Positions 7,765 through 17,586 are shown, numbered from the stretch's first letter. The stretch is 64,000 bases of DNA from Chryseobacterium sp. OSA05B (GCF_019970065.1 NZ_JAHXYH010000002.1:186001-250000); one strand, 5' to 3'. Program-made: numbers and translations. The notes: generated by a model from the letters alone, not told the origin.

Positions 7765-8298
7765 TTAATCCTTGATTTTAGATTTGAACTTTTTCTGATA
7801 ATCTTCCCACTGTTCTCTTGAACGGATTTTTTTGAATAGATCTTTAGAAATGAATTCCAGATAAGGTTCAAGTTCTTTTGCAGATAATTCTCCCTGAAGA
7901 ATGGTGATTGGTCCGCCTTTCTCATCCAGAAACACAGTACTTGGCACAGCGCCTACGTTCATATATTGGGTAAATTCATGTAGAGAATTTTTTCCTTTTT
8001 TATGTTCTGTATTATCATTGGAAAATGTTCTACCAAAAACATCAATAGATTGTTTTTCTTCAGCATTAAACTTCACAGGATAGTAGTTTTCATTGATAAT
8101 CTGGGCAATCACAGCATGACCATATGTTTTTTTGTCCATAATCTTGCATGGGCCACACCAGTCTGCATAAAAATCGATCAGGATTTTTTTTGGATTTTCT
8201 TTCTGAGCTTTTAAGGCTTCTTCGATAGTCATCCATTTTACCTGGGCAAAAGTGAAACTTACTAAAAATAGAAGGATTATGCTTATAATTTTTTTCAT
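7765..8298 (-). CDS. Exported thioredoxin-family protein
   Basis: The protein of 177 residues starts with a Sec signal peptide (MKKIISIILLFLVSFTFAQ) and has a thioredoxin fold with the active site WCGPC at residues 47-51 in the context DFYADWCGPCKIMDK. The cis-proline region is GAVPSTVFLDEKG. It therefore probably works in the periplasm as a thiol-disulfide exchange protein; reduction or oxidation cannot be decided. The domain resembles thioredoxin_7 / DUF255-like proteins, with a longer middle segment than classical thioredoxin. The gene lies between recG and a peptide transporter, with its own terminator. Confidence 0.85.
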   Translation of the reverse strand: MKKIISIILLFLVSFTFAQVKWMTIEEALKAQKENPKKILIDFYADWCGPCKIMDKKTYGHAVIAQIINENYYPVKFNAEEKQSIDVFGRTFSNDNTEHKKGKNSLHEFTQYMNVGAVPSTVFLDEKGGPITILQGELSAKELEPYLEFISKDLFKKIRSREQWEDYQKKFKSKIKD

Positions 8299-8339
8299 AT
8301 TTTGATATTTACGTAAAAATAAGCATAATATAGCTTATT

Positions 8340-9815
8340 CTATTTTACATCTTGCATTAATTTTCTTACGAACGAGGATAGCAAAATTAGTACCACACCG
8401 GCAACTAAGGCGTAGATTCCCAGGGTTTTGTACCCGTCTGTATAGGCGATAAGTTTACTCATGTTGGTATTCCCGGTATTGGCTTCAGATAAACTGGCAC
8501 CGATTTTTCCGGCGGCAAACTGTCCGAAAGCACTGGCCAGGAACCATAATCCCATCATCATCCCGAACATTTTCTTTGGAGATAATTTTGTAATAATAGA
8601 CATTCCGATAGGTCCTAAGCACAATTCACCGAAAGTGATGACCAACCAGGTGAACGTAAATAAATTAAGGGAAGACTTTCCGTCTGCGCCTGCGAAATAT
8701 CTTAAGCTGTAAAACAGGAAGAATCCTCCGGCAAGAAATAAAAATCCAATTCCAAACTTATTAATCGTATTCGGTTCCAGTTTCTTTTTATTCAAAGCAA
8801 CCCATGCCAGACCAATAAGCGGACTGAAAAGGATGATGAAGAAAGAATTGGCACTGTTGTTAATAATATTCGGATCCATCCCAAAGCCTAACAGATTGTG
8901 AACCAGATTGTCTTTTGCAAATAAAGACAGAGATCCTCCACTTTGTTCATAGATTGAATTGAACAGGAAGTACATGAAAATAAAGATGAACGCTGCAACA
9001 AGCTTCTTTTGATAAGGCGTTGTCTGTTTCAGTGTTTCTATTATAAAATAACCCACAGCCGCAATACCGATTAAATACATGAAATAATCTGTATAGTCTG
9101 TATTTTTAACCATAATGAAAATAAGGGGCATACTTAATAATGCTCCAATATAGACTAATACTTCACGTAAAGTTCTTTTAGATTGTGGAAGTACCTGCAA
9201 CGGCGAATCTCCAATAGGTCCCAGCGATTTTTTTGTCGCAAAAAAGGTGATTAGACCAAGAAGCATTACAATAGCTGCGGCCAGGAAGCACCACGACCAC
9301 GAATGATATTTTCCGAGGTAGACACAAAGAGCCCCTCCTAAAAGTCCGCCAATATTAATTCCGGCATAGAAAAGTCCGTATCCTGCATCTCTTCTCGGAT
9401 CATCTTCTTTGTAAAGTTCTCCTACCATGGAAGAGATATTGGGTTTGAAAAATCCTGTCCCGATAATTGAACAGGTAATCCCGAAATAGAAGAAATCATG
9501 CGGAGAAAAAGCAATGATAAGGTTTCCGACCGTCATGATAAGTCCTCCGAATACCAGAGACTTTTTGAATCCAAGAATTTTATCGGCAAAAATTCCGCCT
9601 ATGAATGTAAAAGCATAGATAAAGGCTTGTATCGCTCCATACTGTAAGTTGGCTTTATCTTCCAGCAAGCCCAGCTGATCCACCATAAAGATAGTCAGAA
9701 CACCCCGCATTCCGTAAAAACAAAAACGCTCCCACATTTCTACCGTGAACAGCGTCCAAAGCTGTTTAGGATATTTTCCTTTAAAATTTTGTATTTCTTC
9801 TAGAGTTAAGCTCAT
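8340..9815 (-). CDS. POT-family proton-coupled peptide transporter (copy 1)
   Basis: This 491-residue integral membrane protein belongs to the proton-dependent oligopeptide transporter (PTR2/POT) branch of the major facilitator superfamily, which imports di- and tripeptides across the inner membrane. Visible signatures are EMWERFCFYGMRG near the N-terminus (the ExxERFxYY proton/peptide motif) and GLFYAGINIGGLLGG (the PTR2 signature). About 14 hydrophobic segments are seen. It is one of three related transporters in 6 kb. Copy 1 is the most compact and lacks the large loops of the other two. It may follow from the YhcG-type gene, 22 bases upstream. Confidence 0.92.
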   Translation of the reverse strand: MSLTLEEIQNFKGKYPKQLWTLFTVEMWERFCFYGMRGVLTIFMVDQLGLLEDKANLQYGAIQAFIYAFTFIGGIFADKILGFKKSLVFGGLIMTVGNLIIAFSPHDFFYFGITCSIIGTGFFKPNISSMVGELYKEDDPRRDAGYGLFYAGINIGGLLGGALCVYLGKYHSWSWCFLAAAIVMLLGLITFFATKKSLGPIGDSPLQVLPQSKRTLREVLVYIGALLSMPLIFIMVKNTDYTDYFMYLIGIAAVGYFIIETLKQTTPYQKKLVAAFIFIFMYFLFNSIYEQSGGSLSLFAKDNLVHNLLGFGMDPNIINNSANSFFIILFSPLIGLAWVALNKKKLEPNTINKFGIGFLFLAGGFFLFYSLRYFAGADGKSSLNLFTFTWLVITFGELCLGPIGMSIITKLSPKKMFGMMMGLWFLASAFGQFAAGKIGASLSEANTGNTNMSKLIAYTDGYKTLGIYALVAGVVLILLSSFVRKLMQDVK

Positions 9816-9837
9816 AATCGTATATGATTGATTTTAA

Positions 9838-10833
9838 TTAAGGTTGTTTATTATTGTTTTGATCCAGTTCGAAACGGATTCTGTCCTGGTCTATGATTTC
9901 TTTTAATTCTTCTTCTTTTGGAAGGTAGAGGAGATATTTGCTGGCAAAGAGATTGTTTTTGTCATTCAGAACGGAATATTTTACAATGGTCTCATCTTTT
10001 TCTGAGCAGAGTAAAATTCCTATCGTCGGATTATCACCTTCTCCACGTTTCAGATCATCATACATTCGTACATACATATCAATCTGCCCGATGTCCTGAT
10101 GGGAGAGTTCTCCGGTTTTAAGGTCAATAATGACAAAGCATTTCAGAATATAATTGTAAAAAACAAGGTCGATATAAAAATCGGATGTATCTGTAGAAAT
10201 ATGCTGCTGTCTAGCCACAAAAGCAAATCCTTTTCCGAATTCCAGAAGAAACTTCTGAATATGATCAATGATGGCGGTTTCAATTTCTTTTTCAGAAATT
10301 TTTTGATCTGGTGTTAAGCCTAAAAATTCAAAAATGTAAGGGTCTTTTAAAACACTGTGTATATTTTCTGAAGGGGATTTTTTATGTTCCAGAACTCTTT
10401 CGTAGGCAAGTGAATTGATCTGTCTTTTCAGATCCCGGTAATTCCAGTTATTCTGAACAGCTTCATTGATGTAATAGTTCATTTTATCAGGGTGATCAAG
10501 TCTTATAACCAATCTGTAATGGGTCCAGCTCAATTCGTGACGCAATGCGTCATATTTTGGAAATGCCTGATAAAAAGACCGCATATTTCTTAGATTACTC
10601 TCATCAAAGCCCTTTCCAAACTCCAGAGAAAGTTTTTTAGAAAGATTTTTTAAAGTTTGCTTTCCGTATTCAGCGCGTTCCTTTCCCTTTTGCTCATCTT
10701 CTACGATTAGTTTTCCGATCTGCCAGTACGTAAGCAGTAAAGTAGAATTCGCTATCCGAAACACTTTTTCGCGCGACTGCCTAATAATTTCCTTTACGGA
10801 TTGAAATAAAGAATCTTCGGAAATTTCCATCAT
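9838..10833 (-). CDS. YhcG-type PD-(D/E)xK nuclease domain protein (DUF1016)
   Basis: The 331-residue protein has the two-part structure of the YhcG/DUF1016 family: an N-terminal helical DNA-binding domain (LLTYWQIGKLIVEDEQ, then FGKGFDESNLRNMRSFYQAFP) and a C-terminal PD-(D/E)xK nuclease domain with DFYIDLVFYN and VIIDLKTGE, which hold the catalytic Asp, Asp and Lys. In the family, members are linked to DNA repair and, in some genomes, to restriction-modification loci. Here no methylase or specificity subunit is nearby; it sits between two peptide transporters in the same orientation. It is a little shorter than typical members but all motifs are present. The start is the first of two Met codons, and either may be used. 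Confidence 0.88.
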   Translation of the reverse strand: MMEISEDSLFQSVKEIIRQSREKVFRIANSTLLLTYWQIGKLIVEDEQKGKERAEYGKQTLKNLSKKLSLEFGKGFDESNLRNMRSFYQAFPKYDALRHELSWTHYRLVIRLDHPDKMNYYINEAVQNNWNYRDLKRQINSLAYERVLEHKKSPSENIHSVLKDPYIFEFLGLTPDQKISEKEIETAIIDHIQKFLLEFGKGFAFVARQQHISTDTSDFYIDLVFYNYILKCFVIIDLKTGELSHQDIGQIDMYVRMYDDLKRGEGDNPTIGILLCSEKDETIVKYSVLNDKNNLFASKYLLYLPKEEELKEIIDQDRIRFELDQNNNKQP

Positions 10834-10841
10834 ACGAAAAT

Positions 10842-10871
10842 AAAAAAAACCTCTGACTTAGCAGAGGTTTT
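10842..10871 (-). terminator. Terminator of transporter copy 2
   Basis: On the minus strand AAAACCTCTG pairs with CAGAGGTTTT around loop CTAAGT, followed by more T. It lies between copy 2 and the YhcG-type gene and separates their transcripts. Confidence 0.85.
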
Positions 10872-10891
10872 GTTGTATTTTATTAATGCGG

Positions 10892-12646
10892 TTATTTTAC
10901 ACCGTGCATCATTTTCTTTAAGATTGGAGAAATCAGACCCAAAATTACAGCTGCAATACCACAAAGTACTACGAATACCATAAAGAATTCGAACAGGTTG
11001 TGGATCTCAAATCCTGCAAATGTAGGATTGTGTAAAGGTAACTGAGCTTTCTCAAATGCTGCTGCCTGCTCAGCAGTCAACGTTACTTTTTTATCTAAAA
11101 CGTCCTGAAGGTTTACGCCTATTTCCTGTGCTTTTGTGAATTTATCACCTGTTGCAGGAATAAGTGCTCCCAGTGAGCCTGCAAGGGCATAACCTGCTGC
11201 ATTGGAAATAAAGAATACTCCGTATAATAATGAAGCAAATCTTTTTGGAGCCAGTTTTCCTACCAATGAAAGACCGATTGGAGATAGACAAAGCTCACCA
11301 CAAGTCTGGATGAAATAAAGAAGCATTAACCATTTGATGGCTAATAATCCTGAATTTCCAAGATCTTTTACGTTGTGCGCAATAATGAAGTAAGAAAGAG
11401 CGATCAAAGCTAATCCCATTGCTTGTTTGAACGGAGAAACAGGCTCTCTTCCTTTTGTTCTTAATTTATCCCATGTCAAACTGAATGGAACGGCTAACAG
11501 AACTACGAAGATACCGTTGAAGATCTGAACCATTGAAGGCGGCATATTCCATCCGAAAATGTTTCTGTCTGTCTGGTTGTCTGCAATAAACGTTAGTGAA
11601 GATCCTGCCTGCTCAAAAGCGGCCCAGAAGAAAATGATAAAGAAGGATACAATATAAATTACCCAGATTCTCTGTCTTTCAATCTTGTTTTCTGCAGAAC
11701 TCATGATCAGGAAAGCAAGTGAAATACCAGCTGCATAGATGAAAGGATAAATAATTCCTTTGATCAGCTGACCCATTTCTACGGCTTTAAATCCGAATTC
11801 TCCTACCAGTAAATATCGGAAAGCGAAGAATAAAACAACAAATATAATCCCAGTGATCCCTAAAGATAAACCTGAGAATTTAGCGGTTTGAGTTTCTCCT
11901 TCTTCAAAGTCTGCACTTGTATTGTTCTTTGGTAAACCACCGATAGGTCTTCCTTCCGGATTTACCACATATTTATTTTTAAGGATAAAGAATGTTACGG
12001 TTCCAATCACCATGGCAATTGAAGCGGCTAAGAATCCCCATTTGAAAGCAAAAATATCTCTTACTCCTGTCGTTGCATCTTTCACATCTCCTACATATGG
12101 GCAGATAAACTGTCCAAGGAATGCTCCGATGTTGATCCCCATATAGAAAATAGTAAAAGCAGAATCCAGTTTGGATTTCTCCTGCTTAGGGTAAAGACTT
12201 CCCACCATGGAGGAAATATTCGGCTTGAAGAATCCATTACCGAAAATGATAACGAATAACGCCAGCCACATGATCATTTTGGAACTGCCCAGATCGGCAG
12301 AGAAAGTAGAGGCACTGATAAACAGTAGAAACTGACCGATAGCCATTAGAGATCCACCGATTAAGATGGCATTTCTGTTTCCGATATATTTATCTGCAAT
12401 AAATCCTCCCAAAAGAGGGGTTAAATAACATAAAGCTAAAAATCCACCGTAGATAATTGCTGCGTCAGCTTCTTTTATTAATAAGGAATTTACCATGAAG
12501 AGCGTCAAAAGGGCTCTCATCCCATAAAAGTTGAAACGCTCCCACATTTCTGTTCCGAAAAGAACCCACAATCCTTTTGGATGCCTTGAATTCTTATTCT
12601 CTACAAATTCATCCGGTTTCGGACTTAATGCTTCAATATTATCCAT
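10892..12646 (-). CDS. POT-family proton-coupled peptide transporter (copy 2)
   Basis: This is a 584-residue peptide:proton symporter of the POT family with EMWERFNFYGMRA and FTIFYMGINIGAFLGQ. It differs from copy 1 by an inserted hydrophilic loop after about residue 230 and a larger one near residues 505-550 (around KFTKAQEIGVNLQDVLDKK). The start is set at the ATG at 12646 because a TTG-N19-TAnnTTTG promoter lies at 12674-12703; the longer reading frame beginning at 12703 starts inside that promoter. It has its own terminator, so it is a single-gene transcript. Confidence 0.92.
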   Translation of the reverse strand: MDNIEALSPKPDEFVENKNSRHPKGLWVLFGTEMWERFNFYGMRALLTLFMVNSLLIKEADAAIIYGGFLALCYLTPLLGGFIADKYIGNRNAILIGGSLMAIGQFLLFISASTFSADLGSSKMIMWLALFVIIFGNGFFKPNISSMVGSLYPKQEKSKLDSAFTIFYMGINIGAFLGQFICPYVGDVKDATTGVRDIFAFKWGFLAASIAMVIGTVTFFILKNKYVVNPEGRPIGGLPKNNTSADFEEGETQTAKFSGLSLGITGIIFVVLFFAFRYLLVGEFGFKAVEMGQLIKGIIYPFIYAAGISLAFLIMSSAENKIERQRIWVIYIVSFFIIFFWAAFEQAGSSLTFIADNQTDRNIFGWNMPPSMVQIFNGIFVVLLAVPFSLTWDKLRTKGREPVSPFKQAMGLALIALSYFIIAHNVKDLGNSGLLAIKWLMLLYFIQTCGELCLSPIGLSLVGKLAPKRFASLLYGVFFISNAAGYALAGSLGALIPATGDKFTKAQEIGVNLQDVLDKKVTLTAEQAAAFEKAQLPLHNPTFAGFEIHNLFEFFMVFVVLCGIAAVILGLISPILKKMMHGVK

Positions 12647-12673
12647 TCTATTGTTAATTTTTGTTAAGACTGA

Positions 12674-12703
12674 CAAATATAGTTTTTTTTGAGTTTTTGG
12701 CAA
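12674..12703 (-). promoter_or_regulatory. Promoter of transporter copy 2
   Basis: On the minus strand TTG, 19 bases and TATATTTG match the Bacteroidota consensus exactly. Transcription should start near 12668, about 22 bases before the ATG at 12646. This decides the start codon. Confidence 0.8.
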
Positions 12704-12724
12704 GGTTTTAATTTTATATTTAAA

Positions 12725-12758
12725 TAAAAAAGCTGCAGAGTGATTCTGCAGCTTGATA
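12725..12758 (-). terminator. Terminator of transporter copy 3
   Basis: AAGCTGCAGA pairs with TCTGCAGCTT around a 5-base loop; the minus strand continues with a T run. It lies 25 bases after the stop of copy 3. Confidence 0.85.
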
Positions 12759-12778
12759 TTCTTTATGATAAACAGGGA

Positions 12779-14434
12779 TTAGTGCCCTTTTTCCTTCATG
12801 ATCTTGTTTAATCTTTTTAACATAGACAGCCCTAAAAGTGTTGCAAATATTAACAAAGCAAAGTTCACCAGGAAGTAATTCATTTTGTTGTCATAGCTAT
12901 ACCATGTACTCGCCAGGATTCCTGACAGTTTGTTTCCCACCGAGTTGGCCAGGAAGAAACCTCCCATCATCAATGCCGTAATTCTTGCAGGGGAAAGCTT
13001 GGATACAAAGGAAAGTCCCATTGGAGAAAGGCATAATTCACCGATGGTAATAACTCCATAACCGGCCACAAGCCAGAGCGGGGAGACTTTTACAGCTCCG
13101 TTATCCCCGGCCATAACGGCAAGAACCATCACTAAACATGATAATCCGGAGATGAATAGTCCCAGTACAATTTTTGTAGGCGTCAGCGGTTCTTTTCCTT
13201 TTCTTCTCAGTAAAGCCCAGAATCCTACAACCACCGGAGTCAACGCAATTACCCAGAATGGATTGATAGACTGGAATAATTCCGTGTTGTATAAATAGAC
13301 TTTAGATTCCGGATTTCTTTCCAGAGCTGCACGTTGCTCAGGAGTAATATTTTTGAAATAAATATCTTTTCCTGTTTCTTTAATGCTTTTTCCATCCTTA
13401 TCTTTTTGAGACTGGAATTGGTTATCGTATACAGGAACTTCTTTGTCTTCATAGCTCTTTCCTTCCACCATATAGATGTCTTCAAGAGGTTTTTCCAGAG
13501 AATCGGGAACACTTCTGTCCGTATAATAATTGGCCCATCTTGTAAGTGCCGTACCATTCTGTTTGAAAACCGCCCAAAAGAACATACTGATCAGGAATAC
13601 GGAAAGCAAAGCTCCGATTGAAGGTTTTTCTTCAGGTTTAGCTTTGAAGTAAAGCGAAGCATAGAAGTAAATGACAGGGACACAGGCAAAAATAAAGGCA
13701 TCCGTACTGTCGCTTCCGAAGATATTTCCGGGAACAAACCAGCCTATAGCCCCAATCGCAATCGCAGGGACAAAAACCTTCATTAAAATTTCAGAAAGCT
13801 TAGTGTCTCCTTCCTCCACAGGTTTCATCTGTGCTGCATGAATATAGTGTTTCCTTCCGATCGTAAAGATCACAAGACCTACCAGCATTCCTACGCCCGC
13901 AGTGATGAAAGCTTCACCCCATCCGAATTTATTACGCATGAAAGCCGCAATGATATTACAGATAAACGCCCCGATATTGATTCCCATATAGAAAATATTA
14001 TATCCGGAGTCTTTATTGGCTTTATATGGCTCTTCAGAATAAAGGTTTCCTAATAATGTAGAAATAGTAGGTTTAAAGAATCCGTTTCCAATAATAATCA
14101 ATGCTAAAGAACCATAAAAAAGTGGAAGCTCTTTGAATACCCCCATTCCGATATATCCGGCAGCCATCAGAATTCCGCCCAGATAGATAGATTTGATATA
14201 TCCTAAAACCCTATCAGCCAGAAATCCTCCAAGGAAAGGCGTTAAATAGGTCAAAGCGATGTAGGTTCCGAAAATATCATCAGCTGTTTTATCCGGAAGT
14301 CCAAGTCCGCCACTCATTCCGGTAGGTTCAATAACATACAGGACAAAGATTCCAAGAATCAGATAGTACCCGAAACGCTCCCACATTTCTGTGAAAAAGA
14401 GAAAGGGCAGGCCTTTAGGATGTTTAGTCTTCAT
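12779..14434 (-). CDS. POT-family proton-coupled peptide transporter (copy 3)
   Basis: The third transporter of the cluster has about 551 residues, with EMWERFGYYLILG and GYNIFYMGINIGAFI. A long hydrophilic loop of about 80 residues (roughly 310-385, with TDRSVPDSLEKPLEDIYMV) stands between membrane segments in the second half and is absent from copy 1. I start at the ATG at 14434: eight codons upstream a TTG start would lie in a TATTTTTG sequence that looks like a -7 promoter box. The three copies differ mostly in these loops, which suggests old paralogues with different peptide preference rather than a recent duplication. Confidence 0.9.
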   Translation of the reverse strand: MKTKHPKGLPFLFFTEMWERFGYYLILGIFVLYVIEPTGMSGGLGLPDKTADDIFGTYIALTYLTPFLGGFLADRVLGYIKSIYLGGILMAAGYIGMGVFKELPLFYGSLALIIIGNGFFKPTISTLLGNLYSEEPYKANKDSGYNIFYMGINIGAFICNIIAAFMRNKFGWGEAFITAGVGMLVGLVIFTIGRKHYIHAAQMKPVEEGDTKLSEILMKVFVPAIAIGAIGWFVPGNIFGSDSTDAFIFACVPVIYFYASLYFKAKPEEKPSIGALLSVFLISMFFWAVFKQNGTALTRWANYYTDRSVPDSLEKPLEDIYMVEGKSYEDKEVPVYDNQFQSQKDKDGKSIKETGKDIYFKNITPEQRAALERNPESKVYLYNTELFQSINPFWVIALTPVVVGFWALLRRKGKEPLTPTKIVLGLFISGLSCLVMVLAVMAGDNGAVKVSPLWLVAGYGVITIGELCLSPMGLSFVSKLSPARITALMMGGFFLANSVGNKLSGILASTWYSYDNKMNYFLVNFALLIFATLLGLSMLKRLNKIMKEKGH

Positions 14435-14525
14435 ATAATCAAATTTCAAATTTCCCAAAAATAAGTTTTTAATTTCAATTGATAAAATAAATAATACACA
14501 GGGAAATGATTAATGAAATAAATAA

Positions 14526-14551
14526 AAATCCCTTTCAGTATTGAAAGGGAT
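14526..14551 (-). terminator. Terminator of the S9 peptidase operon
   Basis: A perfect 10-bp stem ATCCCTTTCA / TGAAAGGGAT with a 4-base loop is followed by TTTTTATTT on the minus strand. Confidence 0.85.
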
Positions 14552-14562
14552 GATATATTCAT

Positions 14563-15348
14563 TTATTTATAAATTTGAGGAGGAGGCACCGGAGCTTGTT
14601 GATTTCTTCTAAACTGGTCGGCTTTTGAAAGTCCGTTGATCAGCTTTTCAATTTCTTCTTTATTTTTTATCAGGAGATTACTGTACGTATATCCGGAAAT
14701 GTGGCAATATCCATAAGCTGTTTGAAAATAGTTGTCCAGAAAATCAAAACGGTCACCGTCTATTTTTCTGGAATAGTACATATGAAACATAGGCAATCCG
14801 TTCACGGTTCTGTATTCAGTCTTCTTTAAAGTTGAAATATTGGGCGTATTCAAAACAGATCCGATTGCTTCATTTTTAATTGCTTCAAGATTTTCTTTTT
14901 TCGCATTGATGCAATAAAAATAACCGTATAGCTCTGACTCATCAGGTCCTGTAAATTGATATTCAGAAAAGCGAATATCATCACTTTCGTAAGCCTTCCA
15001 TTTTTTCGTGTCAAGATAAACGCCTCCGTCTGCACGTTCACTGCTCACCAGGGAATCGGCAGATATAGGTTTAGTTAAAAGTTGCTTATTAACAGGAATG
15101 TTTTCAAAAGCTTCCCGATCTTTAAGATTAGCATACTTCCATGTCTTATCTTTATATAGAATAAGTTTTGCGCCGTTTTCGGTAATTGCTGTTGTCTCAG
15201 AAAGGTTGAATTCATCATTGAGTTTTCTGATTTCCCAATTCCCTTCCGCAAAAACGGCAACTTCCATTTTCTCTTTTGTCATTGCCAATGCCTGCGATTT
15301 TGCAAAAGAAGAATACACGAGCATTGACAAAACAAATAGATACTTCAT
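14563..15348 (-). CDS. Exported protein of unknown function
   Basis: I do not recognise this 261-residue protein. It begins with a Sec signal peptide (MKYLFVLSMLVYSSFAKSQ), so it is exported. The mature part contains a short segment NGAKLILYKDKTWKYAN, typical of small conserved exported proteins in flavobacteria, followed by a mixed alpha/beta body and a proline-rich tail (APVPPPQIYK). The gene begins one base after the S9 peptidase stop and ends before a strong terminator, so the two are one operon; a role linked to the peptidase is possible but unproven. Confidence 0.7.
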   Translation of the reverse strand: MKYLFVLSMLVYSSFAKSQALAMTKEKMEVAVFAEGNWEIRKLNDEFNLSETTAITENGAKLILYKDKTWKYANLKDREAFENIPVNKQLLTKPISADSLVSSERADGGVYLDTKKWKAYESDDIRFSEYQFTGPDESELYGYFYCINAKKENLEAIKNEAIGSVLNTPNISTLKKTEYRTVNGLPMFHMYYSRKIDGDRFDFLDNYFQTAYGYCHISGYTYSNLLIKNKEEIEKLINGLSKADQFRRNQQAPVPPPQIYK

Positions 15349-15349
15349 A

Positions 15350-17479
15350 TTATAGGTTTTCTACAATGAAATCCGTCATTTTCTGATACAGTTGCGGTCT
15401 TGTCTGTCCGCCATAGATTCCGTGGTTTTTATCCGGATAGGCCATGAAATCAAACTGTTTTTTATTTTGAATTAAAGCTTCAGAGAATTCCATAGAGTTC
15501 TGGAAATGTACGTTGTCATCGGCTGTTCCGTGAATTAAAAGGAATTTACCTTTCAACAGTTTTGCATATTCCGTAGGTGAATTTTTGTCATATCCGTCCG
15601 GATTTTCCTGAGGCGTTCTCATGAATCGCTCCGTATAAACAGAATCATAGTATCTCCAGTTGGTTACCGGTGCTACAGCAATTCCTGCTTTGAAAACATC
15701 TGCACCTTTGGTCATCGCTAAACTGGTCATATATCCACCGAAACTCCATCCGAACATTCCGATTCTCGTTTTGTCAATATAAGACTGGTTTCCGAACCAT
15801 TTTGCAGCCGTGATCTGATCTTCAATCTCGTATTTTCCTAAATTCATATAGGTTACTTTCTTGAACTTAGTTCCTTTGTAACCTGTTCCACGACCATCTA
15901 CACAAGCAACAATATAGCCTTTCTGTACCAAATGGTTAAACCATAAAGTATTCCCTGTATCCCATGAATTGGCTACCTGCTGCGATCCCGGTCCGGAATA
16001 CTGGAACATAAACAGAGGGTATTTTTTATTCGGATCAAAGTTCTTAGGCTTGATGATCCATGCATTCATCTGATCACCCGCATCATTTGGAATGGTGATG
16101 AATTCTTTCTCTGAAAAGTTATCAGCCTTTAATTTCTGAAGCTGATCATTGTTATTCTGAAGTTCTTTCACTGTCTTACCGTTTCCGTCTTTTAATATAA
16201 ACGTATAAGGTTTTGAAGCGGTAGAAGAGGTTTCGATGAAATAGCTGTAGTTTTTGCTGAAATTGGCAGAATTATTTCCTTCTCCATTAGAGATAAGCTG
16301 GGATTTTCCGTTTTCAATATTTACTTTGGAAACGACTTTGTTGATGCTTCCTTTTTCAGTGGTCTGAACGTAAATTTCTTTAGATTTTGGATTAAACCCG
16401 TAATAGTCGGTTACTTCCCAGTTTCCTTTTGTGATCTGCTTTTTAAGCTTTCCGTCTTTGTCATACCAGTACAGGTGACGGTTTCCATCTCTTTCAGAAG
16501 CCCAAAGGAAAGAATCATCCTCAAGGAATTCAAGAGTCGGGCTGTCTGTATCAATCCATTTGTCATCCGTTTCCGTGAATAATTTCTGAATCGCTCCGGT
16601 TTTGGTGTTGACCTTTAAGACATCAGAAGCATTCTGAATTCTTTCAGACGTTACAAGAACGATCTCGTCCGGTTTTGCGGTCTGGATAACGTTCGGGATA
16701 TAATAGTTTTTGAAAGAACTTAAATTCAGAGGCATCGTTTTTCCGGTGTCAAGACGGTACAGCTGTGCAGAAACGATAGAGTTTTTTTCTCCTGCTTTAG
16801 GATATTTATAACGCATTTCATCCGGATAAAGTTTTTTCCCGTAGATCGGAATATAGATCTCCGGAACCTGGCTTTCGTCAGATTTTACAAATACCACTGC
16901 ATCAGAATTCTTGGTCCACTCATAGAGTCTTGCGTGCCCGAATTCTTCCTCATATACCCAGTCTGCAAGACCGTTGATGATGGAATTTTTCTTACCATCA
17001 TTGGTGATTTGGGTGATTTTTCCTGAACTCAGATCCTGATAAAATAAATTATTTTCTGCGATAAATGCAACTTTGGTAGCATCAGGGGAGAATCTAGGCT
17101 CCTGCACTGTTTTGCCTTCATTTAAGCTGATCGTTTTTCCAGATTTCAGATCTTTTACATCAAATTTTCCAAGGAAAGAATGTCTGTAAATCGGCTGGCT
17201 CTCTGTCAAAAGAAGAATTTTCGACTCATCATCAGAGAATTCATAGCTCTCAAATTTACCGTCAACAATATTACCTTCTTTTTGTGAAGTTTTGTATGAA
17301 TACTTCGCGATTCCTGTGGGTTCAATGACCAGGTAATTTTCTCCGTTTTTCATGGATGCAATACCGGCAATGCCTTTTCCACGGTAATACCCTGAGTATA
17401 TTTTATCTAAAGTGATTTCCTGTGCCGATACATTATGGAATGCCACAGCCACAGTAAGAGTTAAGAGTAATTTTTTCAT
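15350..17479 (-). CDS. S9 family (dipeptidyl peptidase IV-like) peptidase
   Basis: The 709-residue protein has a signal peptide (MKKLLLTLTVAVAFHNVSA), an eight-bladed beta-propeller N-terminal domain and a C-terminal alpha/beta hydrolase domain. The nucleophile is in GWSFGGYM (Ser579), the acid in GTADDNVH and the His in DKNHGIYGG. DWVYEEEFGHARLYEW is the DPP-IV-type Glu-Glu motif that binds the free N-terminus of the substrate. In the family these enzymes cut X-Pro or X-Ala dipeptides from peptides in the periplasm, which fits the nearby peptide importers. I chose the Met at 17479 because it begins a normal signal peptide. It shares an operon with the downstream exported protein. Confidence 0.93.
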   Translation of the reverse strand: MKKLLLTLTVAVAFHNVSAQEITLDKIYSGYYRGKGIAGIASMKNGENYLVIEPTGIAKYSYKTSQKEGNIVDGKFESYEFSDDESKILLLTESQPIYRHSFLGKFDVKDLKSGKTISLNEGKTVQEPRFSPDATKVAFIAENNLFYQDLSSGKITQITNDGKKNSIINGLADWVYEEEFGHARLYEWTKNSDAVVFVKSDESQVPEIYIPIYGKKLYPDEMRYKYPKAGEKNSIVSAQLYRLDTGKTMPLNLSSFKNYYIPNVIQTAKPDEIVLVTSERIQNASDVLKVNTKTGAIQKLFTETDDKWIDTDSPTLEFLEDDSFLWASERDGNRHLYWYDKDGKLKKQITKGNWEVTDYYGFNPKSKEIYVQTTEKGSINKVVSKVNIENGKSQLISNGEGNNSANFSKNYSYFIETSSTASKPYTFILKDGNGKTVKELQNNNDQLQKLKADNFSEKEFITIPNDAGDQMNAWIIKPKNFDPNKKYPLFMFQYSGPGSQQVANSWDTGNTLWFNHLVQKGYIVACVDGRGTGYKGTKFKKVTYMNLGKYEIEDQITAAKWFGNQSYIDKTRIGMFGWSFGGYMTSLAMTKGADVFKAGIAVAPVTNWRYYDSVYTERFMRTPQENPDGYDKNSPTEYAKLLKGKFLLIHGTADDNVHFQNSMEFSEALIQNKKQFDFMAYPDKNHGIYGGQTRPQLYQKMTDFIVENL

Positions 17480-17535
17480 TTCTAATTTTAATGATTCCAA
17501 ATTTAATAATTCTTAGTCAGATAACCATATAAAAG

Positions 17536-17562
17536 AAAAACAGAACCGTGAGATCCTGTTTT
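17536..17562 (-). terminator. Terminator of the double-glycine peptide gene
   Basis: On the minus strand CAGGATC pairs with GGTTCTG (two G-T pairs) and is followed by TTTTTCTTTT. The plus side also has a T run, so it may work both ways. Confidence 0.6.
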
Positions 17563-17586
17563 TGTTGTTATTTTTATAAATTATTC

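Noticed and set aside
12647..12703. Longer N-terminus for transporter copy 2
   Set aside because: It begins in the -33 element of a full TTG-N19-TAnnTTTG promoter, so it would not be transcribed.
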